A stretch of DNA of 44,193 nucleotides, from positions 1-44,193 of the forward strand of contig JAILKE010000018.1 of NCBI GenBank assembly GCA_024694125.1. Reading direction: 5' to 3'. Within the stretch, counting starts at the first letter, position 1. Every line of letters starts with the position of its first letter. The translations under genes and the position numbers were made by a program. The notes under the pieces are model-generated. The model saw nothing but the letters and a program-made list of their open reading frames with translations, was not told the origin of the DNA and searched no databases. This stretch comes from Bacteroidales bacterium. GTDB lineage: Bacteria; Bacteroidota; Bacteroidia; Bacteroidales; UBA3663. Shown one piece after another: positions 16,450 through 25,100 of this stretch.

Positions 16450-17020
16450 GTTTTTTCTAATTCTTGAGATTATTTGTTCATATCTCGATTGATGTTCCCC
16501 AATTCTTACCAATTCCTCAATGGGTGGTGTATTCTCTTAATTCTCTAATTCTTGAGATTATTTGTCCATATCTCGATTGATGTTTCAATTTGGCGGGAGC
16601 GCCCCGGAGGGGCAATACCTATTAGCCCATGGCAACGCCATGGGTGCCATGGGATTAGGAGTGATGCGCCCTACAGGGGCAGCACCATCCAATATGTGAT
16701 ATGTTCTCAAGAATTTAAGAATTGGGAGAATTCCCTCCAGCCTTGGAATTGATGAGAATTAGAGAAGTTCGTTCTGATGGAGTCCTCTTTAAGTCTGCTG
16801 CCCATACTGGGCGAACACCACCTGGCTACGGGGCACCCAGGACGTTGTCCTGGGCTATGATCTATTGCACTTTCAGTGCGTCCTCTCAAACGCTCGAATC
16901 CTTGAGATTGTTTATTCATTTCAATGCTGTGTTCTCCAATTCTTCTCAATTCCTCAATGTGTGGTGTTATTCTCTTAATTCTCTAATTCTTGAGATTATT
17001 TATTCGAATCTCTATTGATG
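16450..17020. repeat. REP-like palindrome clusters with AATTCTTGAGATTATTTG flanks
   Basis: Two modules of three hairpins each are visible. Module 1 has GCCCC/GGGGC (16601-16613), CCCATGGC/GCCATGGG (16626-16644) and GCCC/GGGC (16668-16680). Module 2 has GCCC/GGGC (16800-16812), CCCAGGAC/GTCCTGGG (16836-16854) and GCAC/GTGC (16867-16879). Around them, the phrase AATTCTTGAGATTATTTG with CAATTCCTCAATG recurs directly near 16460, 16545, 16890 and 16985. Inverted traces (CTCAAGAATT near 16705) lie between the modules. This resembles repetitive extragenic palindromes; no transposase is present. Confidence 0.7.
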
Positions 17021-17102
17021 GTCCAGTTTTTTTGCCTGGCAAATATACCGCGTTTTGCGTGAACCGTTCAACATAACATCTCAACAGTCCTTGGGGAGAG
17101 TC

Positions 17103-17239
17103 AAAAAAAAGGAAGGCTTGAATGGCCTTCCTTTTTCTTGTCAGCTTGAATAGCTTGACTGTCGTGTTTCTCAATGTCGGTTAGATTTAAGTAATTAAAT
17201 GCGTTATTAAGGTATTGTGTTATGGTTATGTCTTTAAGG
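17103..17239 (-). ncRNA. Putative small RNA, copy 2, ~136 nt
   Basis: This is the second copy of the locus at 14988-15136 with the same order of parts: the promoter at 17245-17276, a start expected near 17239, a conserved 5' block, a hairpin GTCAGCT/AGCT-T-GAC (17140-17159), and a terminator GCC-TTCC type stem (17108-17134) followed by eight T. The hairpin before the terminator has a different sequence from copy 1 but the same place, and its loop is complementary to that of copy 1. A frame of 71 codons crosses the transcript, but its ATG lies upstream of the promoter. Confidence 0.65.
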
Positions 17240-17244
17240 TGCTG

Positions 17245-17276
17245 CAAAGATAGGGGCTTTTCCGGAGTTGTCCAAA
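17245..17276 (-). promoter_or_regulatory. Promoter of small RNA copy 2
   Basis: On the minus strand -33 TTTG (17276-17273), a 20-bp spacer and -7 TATCTTTG (17252-17245). The upstream box at 17286-17314 (ending ACCGATTGCGC in plus orientation) stands nine bases from the -33, exactly as in copy 1. Confidence 0.75.
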
Positions 17277-17349
17277 TTTTTCGATGTGTTTTACAACACA
17301 ACAACCGATTGCGCATTGAAAAAAGTGCTTATTTTGCGCTTTGAACCCC

Positions 17350-17590
17350 ATATTGAGGGGCAAAATAATCGTCATGTGCAATGTCATTTGGAGAGGTTGC
17401 GCGGGTTCGGCAGTCAGGACGGTGGGTCGGTCCGTCTTGCTGCACGGCTTTGATGTGTTGTTTCAGATATTGTAGTATAGTGCGCATTGGGTTGCACAGC
17501 GGAAATGTGCGTTTATTGTGGCAAAAATTAGGCTTTTTTAGACATTTTTGCATAAAAATGCACCATAATGTGCTAAATTTTGACAAATTT
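17350..17590. other. Gene-free stretch without a clear function
   Basis: Between the second small RNA locus and the methyltransferase promoter I see no credible gene. A GC-rich segment around 17405-17445 can fold (GCAG...CTGC with GGACGG/CCGTC inside). The open frames here have Cys- and Trp-rich, non-protein-like composition. Confidence 0.5.
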
Positions 17591-17622
17591 CTTGCATTTT
17601 CAGTTATATTGTATTATATTTG
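17591..17622 (+). promoter_or_regulatory. Promoter and long leader of the methyltransferase gene
   Basis: -33 CTTG (17591-17594), 20 bp, -7 TATATTTG (17615-17622). The leader to the ATG at 17855 is about 225 nt and includes CTGGCA/TGCCAG and CCGTTTTAGCGG-type pairings. No known riboswitch is recognised. Confidence 0.65.
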
Positions 17623-17854
17623 CACCAATTTAGCATATATAAGAGTTAATACTTCGGTGTATGCTCTGCAAGTAGCACTTTGGAACTGGCAGATAGTTTA
17701 ATGGGATTGTGCCAGGCATAGAGGAAGCAAGAAAACACCGTTTTAGCGGGAAATAAAACCCGGATGTAATTTATCATTAATGGGAATTTGCTTGTTTTAA
17801 GACTTGTGACGTATTAGTAATTTATTGCCCGATTAGTTACCATTTTATAGAAAG

Positions 17855-18592
17855 ATGAACACAGCAACGCTAAATCCTTTGAAAGACCCGATGGGGGCTG
17901 CCATAGCTGAATATCAGCATACAGGCAAGGCAGACAAACTGCGGGTGTTGTCCTCGATGTTTGACGAGGATGAGATCGATGTATCGTATCTGTTTCGAGA
18001 TTTCGGTCATATGCCCGAGATTGAACGCCGTGCGCTCGAGTTGGCGCGCGAGCACGGCGGTCATGTTCTTGACGTTGGTGCGGGAGCAGGTTGCCATGCG
18101 TTGGCGTTGCAGGACAAACTCAAGGTGACGGCTATAGACATCTCGTCTCTGTGTGAGCAGGTAATGAAGGAGCGTGGGGTCAAGGATGCGCGATGCATCA
18201 ACCTGTACGACTTCAGGTTGGAGGGTTCGTTCGATACGATATTGATGCTGATGAATGGTACCGGCATCGTGGGCAATATGATGAACATGTCGTACTTCTT
18301 CCTGCGTATGCGCAATCTGTTGGCGCACGGAGGTCAGATATTGATCGATTCCAGCGACCTCAAGTATCTGTATGACAATGGCGATGGTACATACGATTTT
18401 GACAGCAGTCAGGGGTATTACGGACAGATTGATTACCAGATGCAATACCGAGACGTGCGCGGTAGTAAGTTCGACTGGTTGTATGTCGATTTCGATACAT
18501 TGCGCCTGGTTGCTGCAGCCAATGGGTTCAAGTGTGAGAAGGTGGTTGAAGGTCCACATTTCGATTACTTGGCTCGATTGTCGCTCAAGTGA
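17855..18592 (+). CDS. Class I SAM-dependent methyltransferase
   Basis: A 245-residue methyltransferase. Motif I is VLDVGAGAGCHAL (about 71-83), which binds S-adenosylmethionine. AIDIS (about 93-97) is the acidic motif that contacts the ribose, and SFDTILMLMNGTG (about 127-139) corresponds to motif IV. The substrate is unknown; the remaining domain (DGTYDFDSSQGYYGQIDYQ and onward) has no signature I know. It is cytoplasmic, transcribed alone from its own promoter after an unusually long leader, and ends at a strong terminator. Confidence 0.85.
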   Translation: MNTATLNPLKDPMGAAIAEYQHTGKADKLRVLSSMFDEDEIDVSYLFRDFGHMPEIERRALELAREHGGHVLDVGAGAGCHALALQDKLKVTAIDISSLCEQVMKERGVKDARCINLYDFRLEGSFDTILMLMNGTGIVGNMMNMSYFFLRMRNLLAHGGQILIDSSDLKYLYDNGDGTYDFDSSQGYYGQIDYQMQYRDVRGSKFDWLYVDFDTLRLVAAANGFKCEKVVEGPHFDYLARLSLK

Positions 18593-18623
18593 TTACTTGC
18601 TGTAAATGGACTAATAGATATAG

Positions 18624-18652
18624 GGGCTCCCGGCTGGGTGCCCTTTTTTTTT
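18624..18652 (+). terminator. Terminator of the methyltransferase gene
   Basis: GGGC-T-CCC (18624-18631, partly shared) pairs with GGG-T-GCCC (18636-18643) around loop GGCT, followed by nine T. Confidence 0.9.
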
Positions 18653-18742
18653 CGTGTGTGCCAAAGAGATGTGGAGCTTGTATGATTGATGTTGCAAAAC
18701 TTCCAAAAATATATACACAAACATCAAAAAAGTGTGCAGATA

Positions 18743-18774
18743 TTTGGCTGTGTCATAATAAATGAGTATATTTG
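18743..18774 (+). promoter_or_regulatory. Promoter of pheT
   Basis: -33 TTTG (18743-18746), 20 bp, -7 TATATTTG (18767-18774), 170 bp before the pheT start. Confidence 0.8.
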
Positions 18775-18785
18775 CGCGCAAAATT

Positions 18786-18943
18786 CTATGAGCCAATGCT
18801 TGGCATAGAGTGTTGTGTGACAATTTCAACAACGTAGATTGAGCCCTCAAGGACGGGGCGTGTTGCAGATTGTCTGAACGGTAATAAGCAATAGAAAATC
18901 GAGCAAATTCGATATTTAGAATAATAAATCAACAACAAGGGAT
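18786..18943 (+). promoter_or_regulatory. Structured leader of pheT
   Basis: The leader contains a bulged hairpin CTAT-GA-GCCAA/TTGGC-ATAG near 18786-18808, then GTTGT...ACAAC and TTGA/TCAA pairings further on. This is more folding than most leaders in the window show and could serve attenuation or autoregulation. No T-box or leader peptide rich in Phe codons is evident. Confidence 0.4.
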
Positions 18944-21535
18944 ATGAATATTTCGTACAAATGGCTGAAGGATTATCTGAAGTTCGACCTCACTCCCGAG
19001 GAGACTTCGGCAGCCCTGACCTCTATTGGCCTTGAGACAGAAGGCGTGGAAGAAATAGAAACCATCAAAGGCGGTCTGAAGGGACTGGTCGTCGGTCACG
19101 TGTTGACCTGCGAGGCTCATCCGGACAGCGACCACATGCACATCACCACGGTTGACCTGGGCGATGCACAGTGGGTGAAGGATGCCTACGGACAGAACTG
19201 CGAGGTGACTGCCGAGGGTCATGTGGTGGCTCAGATCGTATGCGGTGCGCCCAATGTGGCTGCCGGTCAGAAGGTAATCGTGGCAACCCTGGGCACTGTG
19301 CTCTACGAGGGCGAACAGTCATTCACCATCAAGAAAGCCAAACTGCGCGGTGTGCCTTCCAACGGCATGATCTGTGCCGAGGACGAGATTGGAGTCGGAA
19401 ATGACCATGCCGGCATCATCGTATTGCCAGCCGAGACTCCAGTCGGAATGTTGGCCAGCCAGTACTACCATATCGAGAGCGACTATGTCATCGCCGTTGA
19501 CATCACTCCTAACCGTATCGATGCAGCCAGCCACTATGGCGTGGCACGCGACCTGAATGCCTACCTGGCAGTACATGGCCTGAAGCACGAACTGAGCCGT
19601 CCATCGGTCGATGCGTTCGATGCTGCACTGCAGGCTGATAAGCAGGCATCGCACAACATCAAGCCTGTTGCACTGCGTGTGGACAACAGCGAGGCATGCC
19701 CACGTTATTCGGGCCTGACCATTGAGGGCGTTGAGGTCAAGGAGAGTCCAGAGTGGCTCAAGACCCGTCTGCAGGCTATCGGTCTTCGTCCTATCAACAA
19801 CATCGTCGATATCACCAACTTCATCTTGCACGAGACTGGTGTGCCGATGCATACCTTCGATTACGACAAGGTCAAGGGCGCACAGATCGTGGTTCGTACC
19901 TGCACCGAGGGAACCAAGTTCGTGACCCTCGATGGCAATGAGCACAAGCTCAATGAGCGTGACCTGATGATATGCAACAGCGAGGAGCCTATGTGCATAG
20001 CTGGTGTCTTCGGCGGACTGGAGAGCGGTACGACGGAACAGACCAAGAACGTCTTCCTCGAGTGTGCCTATTTCCATCCTACATGGGTACGCAAGACGGC
20101 ACGCCGTCAGCAGCTTTCGACCGATGCATCGTTCCGCTATGAGCGTGGCATCGACATCAATGCTGTTCCCTACGCACTGCGCCGTGCAGCACTGCTGGTC
20201 AAGGAACTGGCTGGAGGTACCATCGTCGGAGATATCGTCGAGGAGTATCCTGCACCATTCAAGCCATTTGACGTAGAGTTGACCTATAAGCGCGTCAATA
20301 CGTTGACCGGTATCGACATCCCACAGGAGACCGTTCGCCAGATATGCGATCTGCTCGAGATGAAGATCGTGGCTCAGGATGCAGAGGGTCTCAAACTGCA
20401 GGTTCCTAACTATCGTGTTGATGTCACTCGTGACTGCGACGTGATCGAGGATATCCTCCGCATCTACGGTTATGACCGTGTCGAGTTGCCAGGCAATGTG
20501 CGCACTTGCGCTGTGACCAAGACTCAGACCGATATCAACAACCACATCCAGCAGATCATCAGCGAACAGCTGACTGGTGCCGGATACAGCGAGATACTCT
20601 GCAATTCACTCACGGCCGAGGCTTTCTACAAGGACCTCGAAACCTATCCAGCCAGCAAGTTGGTACATGTGATCAATCCGCTGTCGGGCGACCTGAACGT
20701 GATGCGCCAGACTCTGCTCTTCGGCGGTCTGCAGAGCATCATCCGCAATATCAACTTCAAGAACGTCAACTGCCGTTTCTATGAGTTCGGCAATACCCAG
20801 TTCTACAATGCCGAGAAGCAGGAGGCTGTCAATCAGCAGGTCAAGTCGGGCGAGAAGACCGCACTGCAGGTACAGCAGGAGGGCCACGGCATCGCAGGCT
20901 ACAGCGAGGAGAGTCATCTGGGCCTCTGGCTGACGGGCAATCGTGCTTCTGGTTCGTGGGCACGTGCTGACCAGAAGGCTTCAGTCTTCGAACTCAAGGC
21001 TGCCGTGCTCAATATCCTGCGCCGTCTGGGTCTGGCTGACAATCTCCGTCAGCGCCAGTACAACAACGACATCTATGCCGTGGCACTCGAATTGAGTACT
21101 CCATCGGGCAAGGTGCTCGCTACCCTGGGCATCGTATCGAACAAGGTTCTCAAGAACTTCGACATCGAGCAGGAGGTCTATTATGCCGATATGAACTGGA
21201 ACGTACTGATGAAGGAGGCTGCCAAGGTCCGCGTCGAGCAGGAGACTATCTCCAAGTTCCCACCTGTCAAGCGTGACTTGGCCCTGTTGGTCGATAACTC
21301 TGTCCACTTCTCGGACATTGAGAAGGTTGCATACGAGACCGAGCGTAAGTTGCTCAAGAGTGTTTCGCTGTTCGATGTCTATGAGGGCAAGAACCTGCCT
21401 GCTGGCAAGAAGTCGTATGCTATCTCGCTCATCCTGCAGGATGTCGAGAAGACTCTCGTCGATAAGCAGATTGACAACATGATGCAGAAGTTCATCAAGT
21501 CGTTCGAAACCAAACTCGGAGCTACTTTGCGTTGA
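18944..21535 (+). CDS. pheT: Phenylalanine-tRNA ligase beta subunit
   Basis: An 863-residue PheT. In order it has MNISYKWLKDYLKFDLTPEE at the N-terminus, an EMAP/OB tRNA-binding domain (about 40-150, with VGHVLTCEAHPDSDHMH), B3/B4 editing domains (about 240-410, with CPRYSGLTIEGV), B5 domains (with YRVDVTRDCDVIEDILRIYGYD), the catalytic-like core, and a C-terminal ferredoxin-fold anticodon-binding domain (about 770-863, with FPPVKRDLALLVD). It forms the alpha2beta2 synthetase that charges tRNA-Phe. The alpha subunit gene pheS is not adjacent, which is common in Bacteroidetes. It is somewhat longer than a typical PheT, with an extra charged segment near 625-660. Confidence 0.97.
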   Translation: MNISYKWLKDYLKFDLTPEETSAALTSIGLETEGVEEIETIKGGLKGLVVGHVLTCEAHPDSDHMHITTVDLGDAQWVKDAYGQNCEVTAEGHVVAQIVCGAPNVAAGQKVIVATLGTVLYEGEQSFTIKKAKLRGVPSNGMICAEDEIGVGNDHAGIIVLPAETPVGMLASQYYHIESDYVIAVDITPNRIDAASHYGVARDLNAYLAVHGLKHELSRPSVDAFDAALQADKQASHNIKPVALRVDNSEACPRYSGLTIEGVEVKESPEWLKTRLQAIGLRPINNIVDITNFILHETGVPMHTFDYDKVKGAQIVVRTCTEGTKFVTLDGNEHKLNERDLMICNSEEPMCIAGVFGGLESGTTEQTKNVFLECAYFHPTWVRKTARRQQLSTDASFRYERGIDINAVPYALRRAALLVKELAGGTIVGDIVEEYPAPFKPFDVELTYKRVNTLTGIDIPQETVRQICDLLEMKIVAQDAEGLKLQVPNYRVDVTRDCDVIEDILRIYGYDRVELPGNVRTCAVTKTQTDINNHIQQIISEQLTGAGYSEILCNSLTAEAFYKDLETYPASKLVHVINPLSGDLNVMRQTLLFGGLQSIIRNINFKNVNCRFYEFGNTQFYNAEKQEAVNQQVKSGEKTALQVQQEGHGIAGYSEESHLGLWLTGNRASGSWARADQKASVFELKAAVLNILRRLGLADNLRQRQYNNDIYAVALELSTPSGKVLATLGIVSNKVLKNFDIEQEVYYADMNWNVLMKEAAKVRVEQETISKFPPVKRDLALLVDNSVHFSDIEKVAYETERKLLKSVSLFDVYEGKNLPAGKKSYAISLILQDVEKTLVDKQIDNMMQKFIKSFETKLGATLR

Positions 21536-21645
21536 TGCGCAAAGTGTCTCCGCTTTGTTTCGTCTGTTCGGATGTAAATGAATGAGGAGGCTCCAATTCA
21601 TTATTTAGATTTTAATATTTAATTTTTTTATATTGCAAATATATT

Positions 21646-22374
21646 ATGGGAAGAGCATTTGAATATCGTAAGGCGCGTATCATGGCGCGTAACAGTAAGA
21701 ACAGTAAAGCATTCTCGAAGTTCAGCAAGGAAATCACTATGTGTGCCAAGGAGAGTGGTCCAGATCCAGACAACAACAGCCGTCTCCGTGTGCTGATCGC
21801 TTCGGCCAAATCTGCCGGAATGCCAAAGGATACTATCGACCGCGCCATCAAGAAAGCCACTGACAAGGATACCAGCGATTACAAGGAGGTAACCTTCGAG
21901 GGTTATGGCCCATTCGGTATTGCCATTGTCGTAGAGACTGCTACCGACAACAATACCCGTACAGTCGCCAACGTACGTTCATACTTTACCAAGTTCGGCG
22001 GTAACCTCGGCACGACTGGTAGCTTGAGCTTCCTCTTCACCCGCAAGGCAGTCTTCACTGTCAAGGCTAAGGATGGCGTTGATATGGAGGAGCTGGAGCT
22101 CGAACTCATTGACTTCGGCGTCGATGAACTCTACAAGGACGACGAGGAGAACACCATCACCGTTTATGGCGAGCCTGACTGCTACGCCCAGATGCAGCAG
22201 TACTTCGAGGAGAATGGCTTCGAAATCGTAAGTGCAGAGTTCACCCGTATTCCTAACGACACCAAGGAGGTTACTGCTGAGCAGCGCGAGACCCTCGACA
22301 AGTTGCTCGATAAGTTCGATGAGGACGACGACGTAACCAACGTATATCACAACATCAAGGAGGACGAGGAGTAA
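21646..22374 (+). CDS. yebC: YebC/PmpR family protein
   Basis: A 242-residue YebC-family protein starting MGRAFEYRKARIMARNSKNSK, with NSRLRVLIASAKSAGMPKDTI and EGYGPFGIAIVVE in the conserved core. Family members act as transcriptional regulators or as ribosome-associated factors that relieve stalling. It follows pheT with a 110-bp gap and no clear promoter, so read-through from pheT is possible. The C-terminus is highly acidic. Confidence 0.95.
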   Translation: MGRAFEYRKARIMARNSKNSKAFSKFSKEITMCAKESGPDPDNNSRLRVLIASAKSAGMPKDTIDRAIKKATDKDTSDYKEVTFEGYGPFGIAIVVETATDNNTRTVANVRSYFTKFGGNLGTTGSLSFLFTRKAVFTVKAKDGVDMEELELELIDFGVDELYKDDEENTITVYGEPDCYAQMQQYFEENGFEIVSAEFTRIPNDTKEVTAEQRETLDKLLDKFDEDDDVTNVYHNIKEDEE

Positions 22375-22382
22375 TTTTGAGA

Positions 22383-22574
22383 GAGTAGAGTGTAAAGAGT
22401 AATGAGTAAAGGGTAATGAGTAAAGGGTAATGAGTAAAGAGTAATGGGTAATGAGTAAAGTAGTTTGCTTCGTCAGCTAATGGTATTGTCCCTTGTTACT
22501 CCCCTTTTATAACCTTTTTACTTCCCTTTTATAACCTTTTTACTACTCTTTTATAACTCCTTTCTTTCCCCTTA
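22383..22574. repeat. Paired simple-repeat blocks before mmdA
   Basis: 22383-22460 consists of GTAATGAGTAAAGG-type tandem units. 22484-22574 consists of pyrimidine-rich units (TATTGTCCC head, then TTACTCCCC, TTTTATAACC, TTTTTACT). The two blocks are roughly inverse in composition, with about 25 bp between, and fill the whole yebC-mmdA gap except the last 21 bp. No promoter is visible. Confidence 0.85.
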
Positions 22575-22595
22575 AATACTTTTAAATAATATATA

Positions 22596-24158
22596 ATGTC
22601 TATTCAGCTTCAAAAAATACAGGAACTCATCAAGAACCGCGAGACAGCACGTCTGGGCGGCGGACAGAAGCGTATCGACGCGCAGCACGACAAGGGCAAG
22701 ATGACTGCCCGTGAGCGTATCGAGATGCTCGTCGATCCAGGTTCATTCGAGGAGTATGATATGTTCCTGATTCATCGTTGTACCAACTTCGGTACCGACA
22801 AGAATCATCCTTTCGGCGACGGTGTCGTGACAGGTTCTGCCACCATCGGTGGTCGTCTGGTATTCCTCTTCGCGCAGGACTTCACCGTTTCGGGTGGTTC
22901 GCTCAGCGTTACCATGGCCGAGAAGATCTGCAAGATCATGGATATGGCTATGAAGGTAGGTGCCCCGGTCATCGGTCTCAATGATTCGGGTGGCGCTCGT
23001 ATCCAGGAGGGTATCGCTTCGATGGCTGGCTTCGGCGAGATCTTCGAACGTAACATCCTCGCCAGTGGTGTCATTCCACAGATCAGCTGCATCATGGGTC
23101 CATGTGCCGGTGGTTCGGTTTACAGCCCTGCATTGACGGACTTCGTCATGATGGTCAAGAATACATCGTACATGTTCCTTACCGGCCCTAAGGTCGTCAA
23201 GGAGGTACTGGGCGAGGTCGTTGATCAGGAGTCCCTGGGTGGCGCCATGGTCCACAGCAGCAAGTCGGGCGTGGCTCACTTCGCTGCCGAGAACGAGGAG
23301 GAGGCTATCGCAATGATTCGTCAGTTGCTCAGCTACCTGCCTCAGAACAATATGGAGGAGGCTCCTCGCATCGAGTGCACCGATCCTATCGACCGCAAGG
23401 AGGATAGCCTCAACGAGCTCATCCCCGAGAGTGCCAATCAGCCATACGATATGTATCAGGCTATTGCAGCCATCGTCGATAACGGCGAACTCTTCGAGGT
23501 ACATGCCAATTGGGCCAAGAACATCATCGTGGGCTTTGCCCGCATGAACGGTCAGGCAGTCGGCGTGGTAGCCAACCAGCCTAAGGTGATGGCTGGCTGC
23601 CTTGACAGCAATGCTTCGCGCAAGGCTGCCCGCTTCGTCCGCTTCTGCGATGCCTTCAATATCCCGTTGGTCACTTTGGTCGATGTTCCAGGCTTCCTGC
23701 CAGGTACCGGTCAGGAGTACAATGGTGTGATCGATCACGGCGCCAAGTTGCTCTATGCCTATGGCGAGAGCACTGTGCCTAAGGTCACTGTCACATTGCG
23801 CAAGAGCTATGGCGGTAGCCACATCGTGATGAGCTGCAAGCAGTTGCGCGGCGATGTCAACTACGCATGGCCATCGGCCGAGATAGCCGTGATGGGTTCA
23901 GGCGGTGCCGTTGAGGTGCTCTATGGCAAGGAACTCAAGGCTGCCGAGACCCCCGAGGCCAAGGCTGCTGTCATTGCTGAGAAGAAGAAGGAGTACGAAG
24001 ATCTCTTCTGCAACCCGTACGATGCTGCTCACAAGGGCTATATCGACGATGTCATTGAGCCACGCAACACACGTTTCCGCGTGATCCGTGCATTGGAGAA
24101 GTTGCGCAACAAGCGTCTCGAAAACCCTGCCAAGAAGCATGATAACCTGCCTCTGTAA
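22596..24158 (+). CDS. mmdA: Methylmalonyl-CoA decarboxylase / acyl-CoA carboxylase carboxyltransferase subunit
   Basis: A 520-residue carboxyltransferase of the propionyl-CoA carboxylase beta / MmdA family. Visible are [33 protein letters not shown] (about 129-142, first oxyanion region), [16 protein letters not shown] (about 168-183) and [16 protein letters not shown] (about 367-382, second oxyanion region). It transfers the carboxyl group between (S)-methylmalonyl-CoA and biotin. With the OadG-like and biotin carrier genes immediately downstream it forms the core of the sodium-pumping decarboxylase used in propionate formation by Bacteroidales, though the membrane beta subunit is absent here. 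Confidence 0.92.
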   Translation: MSIQLQKIQELIKNRETARLGGGQKRIDAQHDKGKMTARERIEMLVDPGSFEEYDMFLIHRCTNFGTDKNHPFGDGVVTGSATIGGRLVFLFAQDFTVSGGSLSVTMAEKICKIMDMAMKVGAPVIGLNDSGGARIQEGIASMAGFGEIFERNILASGVIPQISCIMGPCAGGSVYSPALTDFVMMVKNTSYMFLTGPKVVKEVLGEVVDQESLGGAMVHSSKSGVAHFAAENEEEAIAMIRQLLSYLPQNNMEEAPRIECTDPIDRKEDSLNELIPESANQPYDMYQAIAAIVDNGELFEVHANWAKNIIVGFARMNGQAVGVVANQPKVMAGCLDSNASRKAARFVRFCDAFNIPLVTLVDVPGFLPGTGQEYNGVIDHGAKLLYAYGESTVPKVTVTLRKSYGGSHIVMSCKQLRGDVNYAWPSAEIAVMGSGGAVEVLYGKELKAAETPEAKAAVIAEKKKEYEDLFCNPYDAAHKGYIDDVIEPRNTRFRVIRALEKLRNKRLENPAKKHDNLPL

Positions 24159-24183
24159 CCGAGGCATTATTGCAGTTAGTCGA

Positions 24184-24654
24184 ATGAAGAAATTTATCAT
24201 AGCTATGACATTGATGGTCGGTGCAGTTTCTACTGTATCGGCCAGCAATGCGGACAATTTCAAGGCTCACGATCCCTACGGTTGGATGATGGCCATCATC
24301 TCGATGGGTGTCGTCTTCGTGGCTCTGCTGGTGCTCTTCCTCTGCTTCAAGTATGTCTATAATGGTGTCGCTTTCTGCCTGGTACGTATCAAGAAGCTTT
24401 TCCATCGACAGAAGCAGTTCGAGGCTATCACCGAGAAACGCAGTCAGCGCAGTTCGAAGATGACGGTCAAGGACCAGGCTACTGGTGCCGAGGTCAATGA
24501 CGATGAGCTGGCAGCTGCCATCGGTGTGGCTCTCTTCCTGCATGCTGATGGTATGCACGATGCTGAGAGCGACGTGCTCACGTTGCAGCCAGCCGCCTCT
24601 GCCTGGACAGGTGCCGGTCAGAACCTGAAGAAATCGCCAATTAGAAAGTTCTAA
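24184..24654 (+). CDS. OadG-like gamma subunit of a sodium-pump decarboxylase
   Basis: A 156-residue small membrane protein. It has a signal-like N-terminus (MKKFIIAMTLMVGAVSTVSA), then one strong transmembrane helix (about 37-62, MMAIISMGVVFVALLVLFLC), then a charged cytoplasmic tail. This matches Bacteroidetes OadG/MmdD proteins, which assemble the decarboxylase complex. I chose the ATG at 24184; the frame extends into mmdA. It lies 25 bp after mmdA and 11 bp before the biotin carrier gene. Confidence 0.8.
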   Translation: MKKFIIAMTLMVGAVSTVSASNADNFKAHDPYGWMMAIISMGVVFVALLVLFLCFKYVYNGVAFCLVRIKKLFHRQKQFEAITEKRSQRSSKMTVKDQATGAEVNDDELAAAIGVALFLHADGMHDAESDVLTLQPAASAWTGAGQNLKKSPIRKF

Positions 24655-24665
24655 ACGAGATAAAG

Positions 24666-25100
24666 ATGAATTCATATAAGATGAAAATTAACGGCAACGA
24701 CTATGAGGTTGCCGTCAAGGACGTAAACGGTACCGATGTCCAGGTCGAGGTCAATGGCAAGGCTTATGCTGTCCAACTCGCCGAGGCTCCTAAGGCCGAG
24801 AAGCCCAAACCCGTAGTGGCCCGTCCGGCTGCTGCCGCTGCAGCGCCTGCTGCTGCTCCTGCCGCCCGTCCGGCTGCCGGTGGTGCTGCTGGTGCTACCA
24901 AGTCTCCACTGCCTGGCACGGTGCTTTCGGTCAATGTCACCGTCGGACAGAGTGTCAAGGCTGGTGATGTCGCATTGGTACTGGAGGCCATGAAGATGGA
25001 GAACAATATCAATTGTGGCAAGGACGGTGTCGTCAAGGCTGTCTATGTACAGAAGGGCGACAACGTGCTCGAGGGTGCAGACCTGCTTCTCGTTGAATGA
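24666..25100 (+). CDS. mmdC: Biotin carboxyl carrier protein of the decarboxylase
   Basis: A 144-residue biotin carrier. A short beta-rich N-terminus precedes a Pro/Ala-rich flexible hinge (about 40-77). The biotinyl domain follows, with EAMKMEN (107-113) and the biotinylated Lys110. The hinge lets biotin swing between the carboxyltransferase MmdA and the membrane decarboxylase. It is the last gene of the cluster. The next gene is an unrelated permease, so mmdB is not where the usual Bacteroides arrangement would put it. Confidence 0.9.
   Translation: MNSYKMKINGNDYEVAVKDVNGTDVQVEVNGKAYAVQLAEAPKAEKPKPVVARPAAAAAAPAAAPAARPAAGGAAGATKSPLPGTVLSVNVTVGQSVKAGDVALVLEAMKMENNINCGKDGVVKAVYVQKGDNVLEGADLLLVE

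Noticed and set aside
17101-17316. 71-codon frame over small RNA copy 2, part of which (KDITITQYLNN, IEKH) also stays open in copy 1
   Set aside because: Its ATG lies upstream of the promoter, the middle parts differ completely between copies, and no start codon follows the expected transcription start. I kept the RNA reading and named the frame as the main alternative.
17381-17701. 106-codon frame upstream of the methyltransferase
   Set aside because: Composition is rich in Cys, Phe and Trp without domain character, and the frame runs over the methyltransferase promoter.
18786-18943. T-box riboswitch before pheT
   Set aside because: No T-box sequence, specifier loop or antiterminator is visible, and T-boxes are not usual in this phylum.
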